From Mailhella sp. (lineage in GTDB: Bacteria > Desulfobacterota > Desulfovibrionia > Desulfovibrionales > Desulfovibrionaceae), in NCBI GenBank assembly GCA_020024815.1, contig JAHHTE010000012.1, forward strand, positions 1 to 25,856: a stretch of DNA of 25,856 bases, in the 5' to 3' direction. The translations under genes and the position numbers were made by a program. Positions 1 through 8,136 of the stretch are shown here, in pieces; positions within the stretch are counted from its first letter, which is position 1, and every line of letters starts with the position of its first letter. Below the pieces are notes generated by a model. That model did not search any database. It had not been told where the DNA came from and saw only the letters and a program-made list of their open reading frames with translations.

Positions 1-1016
1 CTATTATCTACAAGTTTTACATTTGAAATTGATATATCAAATTTTGGAACATTAGAAAACTTTTTATCTTTACAACTCCAATAACCTAATTTAGCATCAC
101 CGTCAAAATTAAAAATATCATATACAAAACCTGCGACTTGTTCTATTTCAATAGTAAAATCATTATCTAAATAATTAATTTTACCTTTTGCTAAAAATTT
201 AAACGTAAAATCTGCTAATGCTATAAATAATCCTGTATATTTAAATAATACTTGTGATAAAATTCCATCTAAATCATAATTGATTGCAATATGCTGATAA
301 TGTTTTTTATCCCATTCATTATAAGGAATATTAATAAAATCAAAATCTGTTCTTTTTTCTTTTATATATCCTAATTCTTTTAATTGTTTTTTTATTTCAT
401 TATAACCTTTTTCATTTAAAATTTTTTCTTTTATAGCTTCATTCCATTTTTCTTTGGCATTTCTAAAACTCAAAACCCAATCTATATCCACCCAAAAAGG
501 ATCAGGATTTTTTTTTGGGTCATCATTGGCATTACCTGCTAGCCATTTATAAAACATATCTCTTAAATAGAGCCAGCCTTGACAATCTTTTTGTTCATCT
601 TCATAGACTGCCATTGCTTCAGCTATACGAGGTAAGCAATAAAAAATATCATCTTCTCTACTGCGTATATATTTTGTTACTTTTTCATTACGTTCTGCTA
701 TGGCTTTATTTAGCTTTTGTTCATTACCATTGCCAACAATACAAAAACTTGCTCCTTCTGCTACTTTTTGCCCACAACTTATAGCATCTCCTACTCTACC
801 CACTGCTTTACCATTAATAAAAAAGCTTGGTGCACCTTCTATTAAATGCCCTGCATGGCTTGGGTGATGTATACAACCATGTGGTGCATAACTATCCCCA
901 ACGCAAACTACTAGTTGACCATTTACTAAAACATTACTTGCTCCTGTTACTGCTGGTACTGCGGAGCAATCATCGTGTCCTGTGGATAAGTCCCCTACTC
1001 GTGTAATTGGTGGCAT
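1..1016 (-). CDS. PAAR-domain tail-tip protein with long C-terminal extension (partial)
   Basis: I translated this frame by hand; it is open from an ATG at 1016 to the window edge (338 codons, no stop), so the C-terminus is missing. Residues 1 to about 95 form a PAAR domain: the start MPPITRVGDLSTGHDDC, then a His/Cys-rich stretch, INGKAVGRVGDAISCG, and a final CIVGNG. PAAR proteins cap the membrane-piercing spike of contractile tails and type VI secretion needles, and often carry an effector fused behind. Residues ~110-338 are not a spike: they are charged and aromatic, and include FVYDIFNFDGDAKLGYWS, which resembles a domain found C-terminal to PAAR in other proteins (I think DUF6402; from memory, not searched). 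It follows gpV by 9 bp, so it is probably the last gene of the spike group. The extension could be an effector or an adaptor; no catalytic motif was recognised. Confidence 0.82.
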   Translation of the reverse strand, partial: MPPITRVGDLSTGHDDCSAVPAVTGASNVLVNGQLVVCVGDSYAPHGCIHHPSHAGHLIEGAPSFFINGKAVGRVGDAISCGQKVAEGASFCIVGNGNEQKLNKAIAERNEKVTKYIRSREDDIFYCLPRIAEAMAVYEDEQKDCQGWLYLRDMFYKWLAGNANDDPKKNPDPFWVDIDWVLSFRNAKEKWNEAIKEKILNEKGYNEIKKQLKELGYIKEKRTDFDFINIPYNEWDKKHYQHIAINYDLDGILSQVLFKYTGLFIALADFTFKFLAKGKINYLDNDFTIEIEQVAGFVYDIFNFDGDAKLGYWSCKDKKFSNVPKFDISISNVKLVDN

Positions 1017-1025
1017 GGTTTACTC

Positions 1026-1502
1026 CTATCCTTGAATAGTTACTTTTTTTCCTAAAATAGAAACTGTATCTTGTGCAACAATATTAACATTTTGTGCTGT
1101 TATGCTGATATTTTTTTGTGCAGATAATTCCACATCTCCAACACAAGACGCTATTAATTTATGTTCTTTTCTATTATATTCTAAATACGTACCGTCTTTG
1201 AATTTATGGAAATAAATATCCCCATTTGTTATAGGGCTTTTATTTTCTCCATAAAAAGAACCAAGCACAAAACCTGTATCAATACCATTTGGTAAAAATA
1301 AACAAAGAACTTTGTCGCCTATATCGGGTAAATCATAATAGCAATCACCATTAGCACGAGGAAGTAAAACAGGAAGCCAATTAGTAGTGAGAGGTTTTGT
1401 TACTGTATCAGAAAAATTAACGCAAACACGCATATTTTGTTCATCTCTTTTTACTACTATTCCATGCCTAATAAGTTCATTTACTTTATCTTCTAAACTC
1501 AT
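1026..1502 (-). CDS. V: Phage baseplate assembly protein V (spike, gpV-like)
   Basis: 158 residues, ATG at 1502 preceded by AAAGGA. The N-terminal ~90 residues have the OB-fold pattern of P2 gpV/gp45 spikes: early RHGIVVKRDEQNMRVCVNF, then WLPVLLPRANGD and a segment with GDKVLCLFLPNG and GFVLGSFY. The C-terminal third is a regular alternating polar/hydrophobic repeat (VELSAQKNISITAQNVNIVAQ), as expected of a beta-helical needle. The protein would trimerise below gpD and present the PAAR tip encoded just downstream. Length is shorter than P2 gpV (211 aa), which fits the tip being a separate PAAR protein. Identification rests on motif pattern plus position between gpD and PAAR. Confidence 0.88.
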   Translation of the reverse strand: MSLEDKVNELIRHGIVVKRDEQNMRVCVNFSDTVTKPLTTNWLPVLLPRANGDCYYDLPDIGDKVLCLFLPNGIDTGFVLGSFYGENKSPITNGDIYFHKFKDGTYLEYNRKEHKLIASCVGDVELSAQKNISITAQNVNIVAQDTVSILGKKVTIQG

Positions 1503-1512
1503 AAAAAATCCT

Positions 1513-2529
1513 TTAATATTGTAAGCATTGGGTTAATTTTGCTGATTGACTAAGGGCATTTTCTGAAAAAGAAAAATTGATTTCTTTTACCGTAAAATTT
1601 GTTTCTTGATACGGAAAATCTGCAAAAGTAATATTAGTCCCTGCTCTGATTAGGGGATTTGGGAAAAGCGTTACATCTACTTCTATTTGTTTTGCATTTT
1701 TTTCTCGTAACCTTGCTTTTGCTATTTGTTCGGCTTGTGCTAAATTTTCTACTTTTTCATTTATTTCTAAAATCTTGCCAACTTTTGGGGCATTATCTGG
1801 AATATATTCATAATGAATGGGATCTTCTTTTAATGGGTCATGATATTTTAAACTTACTCCCCTATATACATCTTGACTTTGCACACAAACCCTATATTGC
1901 GATATATTGTCTAAATGTAACACAAGAGCATTTTTTTTATCAAAACCTACACTTTCTAAAATAATGATTTTATTATCTGCTATTTTTAATCTACACCCGT
2001 TTTTTGTGCAAAGCTTAGATAAAAAAACAAGGTCGCTTTCTTGCTTTTGCTCTACATTTGCAAGGGCTATATCTTTTGCTTTATACACTAAGTCTATTTG
2101 CTGATCTTTGGCTATATCCTTTGCCACGTTTTGCAAATTAGTATTTTGCCAAGCTCTTGTTTTCTTTTGCCCTGCTACATTGGAATTTATCATTGTTGGC
2201 ACGGCTTTTATATGTATTTGTTCTGTACTTACTGATTTTTCAAGCTCTACTTCGTCTACTTGTAACTCCCCTAACGCTATTTCGTATATATCCCCGTCCT
2301 CAAACCAGTTCTCAAAAACAAAGGTCGGAACTAATATATCCCCTCGCTCGGGTAAAAATATTTGATAAATAAAATCATTATTTCTATTAGCAAAAGAAAA
2401 GCTTATATCATCAGATTTGCCGTCTATTTTTTCCGAAAAAGAAACATTTTTTATAAGATTTGTTATGTCTTTTGTAAGTGCTTTATTTTTATATAAAGCC
2501 TTTACATACGCTCTACGTGTTCTTTGCAT
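1513..2529 (-). CDS. D: Phage late control gene D protein (baseplate hub, gpD-like)
   Basis: 338 residues, ATG at 2529 with GGGA eight bases upstream, the site sitting in the last codons of gpX. Family features of gpD/gp27-type hubs are present: an N-terminal tube-like beta domain (KNVSFSEKIDGKSDDISFSF, PERGDILVP), a central LysM-like/VgrG-like region (AKDIAKDQQIDLVYKAKD, QQESDLVFLSKLCTKNGCRLKI is the conserved part) and the usual C-terminal segment LFPNPLIRAGTNITFADF. In P2 this protein is both a tail hub component and historically called a late-control protein. It sits in the standard order X-D-V. Nothing looks damaged. Confidence 0.92.
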   Translation of the reverse strand: MQRTRRAYVKALYKNKALTKDITNLIKNVSFSEKIDGKSDDISFSFANRNNDFIYQIFLPERGDILVPTFVFENWFEDGDIYEIALGELQVDEVELEKSVSTEQIHIKAVPTMINSNVAGQKKTRAWQNTNLQNVAKDIAKDQQIDLVYKAKDIALANVEQKQESDLVFLSKLCTKNGCRLKIADNKIIILESVGFDKKNALVLHLDNISQYRVCVQSQDVYRGVSLKYHDPLKEDPIHYEYIPDNAPKVGKILEINEKVENLAQAEQIAKARLREKNAKQIEVDVTLFPNPLIRAGTNITFADFPYQETNFTVKEINFSFSENALSQSAKLTQCLQY

Positions 2530-2530
2530 A

Positions 2531-2725
2531 TTATTCCCACACTGCTGGAACTTTTATTGCTGATTTTTCTACGTTAGGAACGCTTAATACAATATTCCCT
2601 GAAAAAAGTAAGGTATCTATTTGATTTGCATTATGCGTTAAAAGTATATCCATTTGATACTCTGAACCATATTCTTTCTTTGCAAGGCTATCCCAAGCTA
2701 TGCCTTGATTTGTTTTAGTTTGCAA
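2531..2725 (-). CDS. X: Phage tail protein X (LysM-like)
   Basis: 64 residues matching the short gpX family: WDSLAKKEYGSEYQMDILLTHN, then DTLLFSGNIVLSVPNV, the LysM-like fold of P2 gpX. The start must be the TTG at 2725, because the frame has a stop two codons upstream; a strong GAGGG lies five bases before it. The gene overlaps the end of the tape measure gene by 11 bp and ends one base before gpD starts, so the three are translationally coupled. gpX is a minor tail protein needed for tail assembly. Confidence 0.9.
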   Translation of the reverse strand: MQTKTNQGIAWDSLAKKEYGSEYQMDILLTHNANQIDTLLFSGNIVLSVPNVEKSAIKVPAVWE

Positions 2726-4847
2726 AGCTTACCCTCGCTTCTTGATGTTTACATTTTTCTAATACTTCACGGACTATTTTTTCTATTCGTGGACGTTCTT
2801 TTTCCATACCTTTTGAAAATTCTGCTTGATCTATTGCCTTTATATCAAAATGCATTGGAATAGTTATTGCCGTTTGTTCTTTTGGATAATTCTTTTGCGA
2901 AGTGTAATTTTCATTTGTTATGGCATTTGTTACTGCTGTTGTTTCTGAAAAACTATCATAATCTGGCACTGCATACTGCGTTGGAGATACCTTATTATTT
3001 TCACTTATAATATTGCTTGCTGTTGGTACTGCTTTTTTATTTTCTGTTTTTTCTTGCTCTGCCATATAGGCATATTGCATTGCAAAACCAAAGCTACTTT
3101 CATCTAATTGTATTTTTGTATTTTGCTTTTGCTCTGCTGAATTAGCCATATTTTGAGCTGCATTTTGGGCTGTTGGCATGGAAAAATCTATTTCCTCTTT
3201 TTCCTCATCTACTAAGCCTAAAAATTCTAATACAGCACGCCCTTTTTTATATAACAGTATAAATTTATCCCACAACCATTGTAGCGAAGAACCTATGGCA
3301 CTAAAAACAGCGTCAAAAGCTTTTTGCACTGGTTCGCACGTTTGATAAAGGGCATACATACCACCAACTAATAAGCTTACACCTCTAATAACATATCCAA
3401 TAGGATTATTACCCAAAACTATATTAAATAATTTTTGTGCTGCTGTTACAGCTTTTGTTGCTGTTACCCCTCTTAGCATGGCTACTTTTTGGGCAATTAG
3501 GGAGTATGTATTCTTTTTTAACAACATAGTTACAAGAGACACTGCTCCACTTACTGTCATGCTTGCAAGAGCATAGGCTTTTTTTACTCCTGCTCCTGCT
3601 AGTGTTACTACGGTATTTGCTCCTTGTGCTACTTTTTGGGCTATTAAAGAATAGGTTTCTTTCTTTGTTACTGCTACAAAAGCAAGCTTAGCTCCTTGTG
3701 CTATTTTATAGGTAGTTACTAAACCATTGACAGCATAACGCGTTGCTAAAAATGCCATTTTACACGCAAGCATTACTCCTGCTGTTCCTAAGGTATATTT
3801 AATAAGAGCTGGATTTTCCTTTACATAACTTGATACACTTGTAATTAATGGGGAAAAAGTATCCATTGTTTCATTTAATGTTGGTAATAATGCAGAACCT
3901 AAATTTATAGAAGCTTCTTTTAATTTATTGGAGAATAATTGCATTTTTGCTTGTGTTGTATTTGTTCTTGATTCAAATTCTTTTTGCATTGCTCCTGCAT
4001 ACTGTGTTTCATCTGCTGAAATACCTAAATTTTGCGATACTAAATCTAATTGCCCTAATAAGGGTGCTATTGCTGGCAAAGCTTGGCTTCCAAAAAGTGT
4101 GGTTAAACTTGAAATTCGTTCTGCTTCTGGAAGTTTTTTAATTGTTTTTAACAAAGTCATAATAGCTGTGGGGGCATCTTTTTGCATGGCTTCTGCCATT
4201 TCTACGGCATTAAAACCTAAACGCTTAAATTCTTCTGTTTGAGCTTTTGTGGCTGCCCTGCCTGCTACCATAGTTAATAAAAAATTCTTTATCCCTGTTG
4301 CTGCTTCTTCTGGAGGAATTTTCATAGATACCAAAGTAGCAGATAAAGCAGTCATAGGCTTTACGGTTACGCCTGCTTGTTGCCCTAGTGAACCTATTCT
4401 TCTTACTACTTCGGCAATATCTTTTTCTGACGCTGTTGTTGTATTTGCGTATTGATTCATTAAATCTAGCATGGTGCGAGTATCTTTAAACGATAAACCA
4501 AGAGCAGCACGATAACCACCAATAGCATCTGCTGCTTCTTCCTGATTCATACCAAAAGCCACTGCCATTTGAGCCGACATTCCTACAAATTCTTGTATTT
4601 CTCCTAAATCTGTAAGACCTTGTTGCCCTGCTGCTGCAAATAAACCTGCTAATTCCTCATGTGCCATAGGAATAGTACGTGCCATATCTTTTACAGCTTG
4701 TTCCATTGCATAATATTGTTCTGTTAAATTACCATCATCATCTCTCATGCCGTCCATTGTTTTTGCTACATCTGCCATTGATGCCTCAAAACTTACGGCT
4801 TGTTTAATAGGGACTGATAATGCCATCATTGGGAGTGCTGTTTGCAC
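2715..4847 (-). CDS. Tail tape measure protein, main part (TP901 type)
   Basis: 710-residue frame. Residues ~18-260 are the TP901-type tape-measure core: SFEASMADVAKTMDGM, the EELAGLFAAAGQQG helix, GYRAALGLSFKDTRTMLDLMNQ, IGSLGQQAGVTVKPMTAL and LFGSQALPAIAPLL. Residues ~350-500 are hydrophobic with possible membrane segments (YTLGTAGVMLACKMAF; NPIGYVIRGVSLLVGGMYAL). The tape measure sets tail length and helps DNA entry. The frame begins with a GTG at 4847 that has no ribosome site and lies inside the 3' end of the upstream frame (4804-5352), which holds the expected coiled-coil N-terminus. So these are most likely one gene split by a +1 frame change in the ~60-base overlap. Residues ~396-408 and ~445-457 repeat almost the same sequence (see findings). 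Confidence 0.88.
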   Translation of the reverse strand: MQTALPMMALSVPIKQAVSFEASMADVAKTMDGMRDDDGNLTEQYYAMEQAVKDMARTIPMAHEELAGLFAAAGQQGLTDLGEIQEFVGMSAQMAVAFGMNQEEAADAIGGYRAALGLSFKDTRTMLDLMNQYANTTTASEKDIAEVVRRIGSLGQQAGVTVKPMTALSATLVSMKIPPEEAATGIKNFLLTMVAGRAATKAQTEEFKRLGFNAVEMAEAMQKDAPTAIMTLLKTIKKLPEAERISSLTTLFGSQALPAIAPLLGQLDLVSQNLGISADETQYAGAMQKEFESRTNTTQAKMQLFSNKLKEASINLGSALLPTLNETMDTFSPLITSVSSYVKENPALIKYTLGTAGVMLACKMAFLATRYAVNGLVTTYKIAQGAKLAFVAVTKKETYSLIAQKVAQGANTVVTLAGAGVKKAYALASMTVSGAVSLVTMLLKKNTYSLIAQKVAMLRGVTATKAVTAAQKLFNIVLGNNPIGYVIRGVSLLVGGMYALYQTCEPVQKAFDAVFSAIGSSLQWLWDKFILLYKKGRAVLEFLGLVDEEKEEIDFSMPTAQNAAQNMANSAEQKQNTKIQLDESSFGFAMQYAYMAEQEKTENKKAVPTASNIISENNKVSPTQYAVPDYDSFSETTAVTNAITNENYTSQKNYPKEQTAITIPMHFDIKAIDQAEFSKGMEKERPRIEKIVREVLEKCKHQEARVSFAN

Positions 4848-5352
4848 TATTTCCCTTTGCTCTTAAATTTTCCTTTTGGGTTTTTATAGTTTGTATTTTA
4901 TTTTGTCTTGCATGGGCTTTTTCAATATTTTGCGACAAAAGAGCATATTCTTGTGCTAAACTATGCACTGAACCATGAGCATTTTTTATTTGTGCTATGG
5001 TATTTTTATATCCTTGAATATTTTTATCTAAAGCATATTGCAAGGATTGTACTTTTTGTTCTGCTTGTTTTACTTGTAAAGAAAAAATTTCTGTATCTTT
5101 TCCTGCTCCTTTTGATTGTTTTTGTAAGGAATTAAGTTTTATGCGTACATCATATAATTCCTTAGAAAGAATAGATACTTGCTCTTTTTGTGCCATAAAA
5201 CTAGAGCCTAATTTATTAATATTAGAACTTTCTAATTTTTGAATATGAGCAGAAAGTCCGCTAAGCCTATTATTTGCTCCTGTTATTGCTGCCCGAAAAG
5301 TGGGAGATAAATTTGCACCTAATGAAAAATTATAGCTGACTTCCTTGCTCAT
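4804..5352 (-). CDS. Tail tape measure protein, N-terminal part (out of frame with the main part)
   Basis: 182-residue frame with ATG at 5352 and AAGGA upstream, starting four bases after the E' stop codon. It begins MSKEVSYNFSLGANLSPTFRAAI, a typical tape-measure N-terminus, and then runs as a long charged coiled coil (LQKQSKGAGKDTEIFSLQVKQAEQKVQSLQ and further heptads). It ends with a short tail (ANSTPNDGIISPY) in the region where the +1 frame takes over as ALPMMALSVPIKQAVSFEAS, which is the normal continuation of the family. A full product would be about 880 residues. The shift could be a mutation, a sequencing error, or +1 recoding: the codons ACT CCC AAT allow a CCC-to-CCA slip exactly into the main frame. 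Confidence 0.8.
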   Translation of the reverse strand: MSKEVSYNFSLGANLSPTFRAAITGANNRLSGLSAHIQKLESSNINKLGSSFMAQKEQVSILSKELYDVRIKLNSLQKQSKGAGKDTEIFSLQVKQAEQKVQSLQYALDKNIQGYKNTIAQIKNAHGSVHSLAQEYALLSQNIEKAHARQNKIQTIKTQKENLRAKGNSANSTPNDGIISPY

Positions 5353-5355
5353 GTT

Positions 5356-5559
5356 TTATCCTTTTTTGTTTCTTTCTATTAATAAATCAATATATTGCAT
5401 AAATTCATTACTTGCCATTTTCCTAAGCTCCATTACTCCCGTATGAAGCTGTATGGAAAATTCTATTTTTGCTTTACGAAGCAAAGTTAAGCTTGTTCTG
5501 GCATTAAAGGCTGTTTGTCTATTTGTTCTGGTATTGGCTCTTTCTTCGGAGCTTGCAAC
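5356..5559 (-). CDS. E': E' extension, made by -1 frameshift from gene E
   Basis: In the -1 frame after the slippery heptamer I read 67 codons without a stop: VASSEERANTRTNRQ, then a region with TLLRKAKIEFSIQLHTGVMELRKMASNEFMQYIDLLIERNKKG, ending in TAA at 5358-5356. It has no start of its own before the overlap with E, which is what is expected of E'. Counting 83 residues of E plus 67 gives a fusion of 150 residues, near the 142 of P2 E+E'. The fusion acts as the second tail chaperone, linking E to the tape measure. The stop is followed after three bases by the tape measure start. Confidence 0.78.
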   Translation of the reverse strand, partial: VASSEERANTRTNRQTAFNARTSLTLLRKAKIEFSIQLHTGVMELRKMASNEFMQYIDLLIERNKKG

Positions 5560-5807
5560 AAAAAATGATATTTTTCCCGTAACATACTAATATCATAAAT
5601 AGGTAAATTACGGATTTCATCATAATTTGAACCTGTAAGAACAGCTAAGGTGCAAATTTCTGCTGAAAGAAGATTATTTGCTTTACCTAAATTTAAGCAC
5701 ATATCAAAGGCATCTTCTTCCATACCTACGGTAATTATTTCTGGCATTTCAAGTTCTTTTATATATGCACCATTTCTTTTAATGCCTGTATGCAATGTTA
5801 CTTTCAT
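5487..5807 (-). CDS. E: Tail assembly chaperone E (gpE-like)
   Basis: 106 residues, ATG at 5807 with AAAGGA upstream. The sequence (NGAYIKELEMPEITVGMEED-like N-terminus, then SAEICTLAVLTGSNYDEIRNLPIYDISML) is the P2 gpE family, acidic helical chaperones that bind the tape measure. The frame contains the codons CAT TTT TTG (5567-5559), i.e. the heptamer T TTT TTG, which is the slippery sequence used by P2 to make E+E'. The frame after the slip is open to 5356. Position between the tube gene and the tape measure is as in P2. Confidence 0.88.
   Translation of the reverse strand: MKVTLHTGIKRNGAYIKELEMPEIITVGMEEDAFDMCLNLGKANNLLSAEICTLAVLTGSNYDEIRNLPIYDISMLREKYHFLLQAPKKEPIPEQIDKQPLMPEQA
5559..5565 (-). 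promoter_or_regulatory. Programmed -1 ribosomal frameshift site, T TTT TTG
   Basis: On the minus strand the zero-frame codons CAT TTT TTG give the heptamer T TTT TTG, identical to the P2 gene E slippery site. The downstream -1 frame is open for 67 codons, ending just before the tape measure. Slippage here sets the ratio of chaperone E to E+E'. I did not identify a stimulatory pseudoknot. Confidence 0.8.
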
Positions 5808-5831
5808 TTTTTATCCTTTTCTTATTCTTTT

Positions 5832-6362
5832 TTAAAATGCTAAGCCTAAATTCATACGAACTGGCAATAATACATCAATTCCTTTTACTGCAAAAATCAT
5901 ATTTGCTTTATCAATAAGTAATTGTTGTTCCCCTGCTATTTCATGATAAAGACGCATAACTTCAATTTCTGTTTCATTATCGCCTTTCTTCCCTGTTTCC
6001 AAACTACCTAAAGAAGAAGATTTTACAGACCCCCAAATGGTAATTAAAACTGGCACGGGTATTTTTGAACCTGTTAATTGATTAGCTCTTTGTTGGCTTG
6101 CTCTACACTCTAATTGCAAAGGAATAAGCGGATTTACAAGGTTAATAAATTCCTCTGTTTGGTTTATCCATTTTAGTTTTACACTCATGGAAGAAAAAGA
6201 GCCAAGTGCTGGGGATTCATATTCCCCTGCTATGCCTGTTCCTGCTATTGTTTCTGTCATACTAGGAAGTTCTGGCAATTCTACATTGGCTATCCCTAAT
6301 AAATCTTTCCCATTTGCATACATACGAAATGCAATATTTTGTTCTGGTAAATTTTTTATCAT
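5832..6362 (-). CDS. FII: Major tail tube protein FII
   Basis: 176 residues, ATG at 6362 preceded by AGGTGAG. Matches the P2 FII family in length and pattern: YANGKDLLGIANVELPELPSMTET near the N-terminus, GTGIAGEYESPALGSFSSMSVKLKW, and the end YHEIAGEQQLLIDKANMIFAVKGID before the C-terminal beta hairpin. It polymerises into the inner tube inside the sheath. It follows the sheath gene by eight bases, the normal FI-FII order. Confidence 0.93.
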   Translation of the reverse strand: MIKNLPEQNIAFRMYANGKDLLGIANVELPELPSMTETIAGTGIAGEYESPALGSFSSMSVKLKWINQTEEFINLVNPLIPLQLECRASQQRANQLTGSKIPVPVLITIWGSVKSSSLGSLETGKKGDNETEIEVMRLYHEIAGEQQLLIDKANMIFAVKGIDVLLPVRMNLGLAF

Positions 6363-6370
6363 ATTCTCAC

Positions 6371-7624
6371 CTATGCACTAAAAAGTTCTTGTAAATATTG
6401 AGGGTCAAGCTCAAAAATACCCTCAATAGCTTCTGCTGGCATTGGGAGCAACATACTAATATGAAAACGAAGTAAACCATTCATTAAATCTGTAATAGGA
6501 TTTTCATCTTCTAAAAACTGTATTTTACCACCTAAAATTACTTCACGAGAGGTAAAACCATCTAAATCAAGTTGAGCTGATTGGGTAATGGTTTTTATAA
6601 GACGCTTTGTCATGGGTTGATCCACTTTTTGGAAATACGTTAAAATAAAACGTGCTGTATACCAGTTAAAGAAACGGCGACAACAAATATAGCTATCTTT
6701 TGGATCTGTAACACTTGGATAGGTTGCTGTTCTATTACCCCAAATTCGCCAACCACCATCAAAATTTAAAACCGTTACTATACCTTGTGAGTTTAGATAA
6801 TTGGCATTTTCAAGGCTTAACCATACTTCTTTTTCCGTATCATCAGCTATTACTATTGCTCTATCAAAAAAGCCTGTGTGATTTGATGGGCTTGCTTGTG
6901 GTGTGCCACCTTGTGCATTATCTTCTGCACTTATTCTACCCACTAATTGTGTTGATAAATGGTATTTTTTATCCCCTAGTTTTATCATGGGCCAACAAAG
7001 CACTAAACCTTGTAAATTCAAGCCATTTGTTTGTTTATAATTTGCTACATCTGCATATTTTTTACATTCTTGTGTGGAAATATCTGCATACGCCATTGCA
7101 TTAAATAAACCATTAATATTTTGACTTTTTGCTGCCATTGCTTGAGCTACTTTTACTTCCTTAGAAAATTTAGGTGCTAAAATAGCAAAAGGCACTTTGC
7201 CAAAACGGGTAAACACATTAGCTATACATTCAAGCCCTTCTGGCTCTAATGTTTGTTCATTAATTTTGCCTATAATATCATCTGCTGTAACTTTTGTTAC
7301 ATCTGGATCTTCACCAGTTTTATGTTTTGCTGGGTCAAAAACGTTTACACAAACTAATGGTGCCATATTAAATTTTGCAAAATGGCTTTCTGCTACTTCG
7401 CAAAGGGTATATTTATCCCAATCATCAGAATAGCCCATTTCTTCCACAAATTCGGCATAACTCATATACATTCGTGGGGTATTTATATTTTTTGTTTTTT
7501 CCCTTGCAAGTTCATGTACTGGGGCTGTTCCCACTACAAAAACTGTATTTGTATCTACTATGCGTGGGGGAACTATGCTTGTAGGTATTTCCCTTGTATA
7601 CACGCCATGTTTATAGCCACTCAT
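6371..7624 (-). CDS. FI: Contractile tail sheath protein FI
   Basis: 417 residues, ATG at 7624 after AGGAG. P2 FI family hallmarks: start MSGYKHGVYTREIPTSIVPP, GTAPVHELAREKTKNINTP, a middle with GLVLCWPMIKLGD, the conserved ANYLNSQGIVTVLNFDGGWR followed by IWGNRTATYPS, and the C-terminal FISMLLPMP-like segment (RFHISMLLPMPAEAIEG). The N- and C-terminal strands would mesh with neighbouring subunits in the sheath. This gene proves that the tail is contractile. Confidence 0.95.
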   Translation of the reverse strand: MSGYKHGVYTREIPTSIVPPRIVDTNTVFVVGTAPVHELAREKTKNINTPRMYMSYAEFVEEMGYSDDWDKYTLCEVAESHFAKFNMAPLVCVNVFDPAKHKTGEDPDVTKVTADDIIGKINEQTLEPEGLECIANVFTRFGKVPFAILAPKFSKEVKVAQAMAAKSQNINGLFNAMAYADISTQECKKYADVANYKQTNGLNLQGLVLCWPMIKLGDKKYHLSTQLVGRISAEDNAQGGTPQASPSNHTGFFDRAIVIADDTEKEVWLSLENANYLNSQGIVTVLNFDGGWRIWGNRTATYPSVTDPKDSYICCRRFFNWYTARFILTYFQKVDQPMTKRLIKTITQSAQLDLDGFTSREVILGGKIQFLEDENPITDLMNGLLRFHISMLLPMPAEAIEGIFELDPQYLQELFSA

Positions 7625-7650
7625 AAAAATTCTCCTTTTCTTATTATTTA

Positions 7651-8136
7651 TTATGCAAATGGGGGAATAGTTGTTTCTTTAAAAGCAAACGCTTCCCCCA
7701 ATGGACGAGAAGGCAAAGAATTATACTGAAACGTTATTTCTAAACTGGAAATATGATATTCATGCCATTTTCGTTCTGGTTCTATTTGACTTGCTTTTAT
7801 TGGAAGCATTACTTCAAAAAAATCCCCTACAATTCTATTTTCATAAAAAAGCCGTGTTAGCATATCTTGCAAATCTGCTAAAGCTAAGCCTGCTTTTTCT
7901 GCATTATTTGGTTCATAAATACCTAAGGCTAAAATAAGCGTATCTTGGGTATAATGTTCCTCTATCTCTTTTTCTGATAAACGAATTATCACAAAAGGAT
8001 AATTGACCATTTCTTCTGACACTGCTTGCAATGGTACATTATGAATAAAAACCTTTAAGGGTGTTTTTATAAAAATTGCAGAAGATTTTTCTTCTATTTC
8101 CTTTTTTACTGCTAATAAAAGTTCTTTACTTCGCAT
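7651..8136 (-). CDS. Probable tail completion/terminator protein
   Basis: 161 residues, ATG at 8136, overlapping the upstream gpZ-like gene by 11 bp. No sharp motif is visible. The sequence is a small alpha/beta protein with YPFVIIRLSEKEIEEHY, LALGIYEPNNAEKAGLALADLQDMLTRLF and a beta-rich C-terminus EYHISSLEITFQYNSLP, a pattern seen in tail terminator proteins that cap the tail tube and join it to the head. Its place between the gpZ-like gene and the sheath supports that role. Function is inferred mainly from position. Confidence 0.6.
   Translation of the reverse strand: MRSKELLLAVKKEIEEKSSAIFIKTPLKVFIHNVPLQAVSEEMVNYPFVIIRLSEKEIEEHYTQDTLILALGIYEPNNAEKAGLALADLQDMLTRLFYENRIVGDFFEVMLPIKASQIEPERKWHEYHISSLEITFQYNSLPSRPLGEAFAFKETTIPPFA

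Noticed and set aside
515..784. 89-residue plus-strand Leu/Tyr/His-rich frame
   Set aside because: Shadow of the PAAR-protein gene, which is open throughout on the minus strand.
6715..7104. 129-residue plus-strand frame inside the sheath gene
   Set aside because: Antisense shadow of a well-supported sheath gene, with no ribosome site and biased composition.
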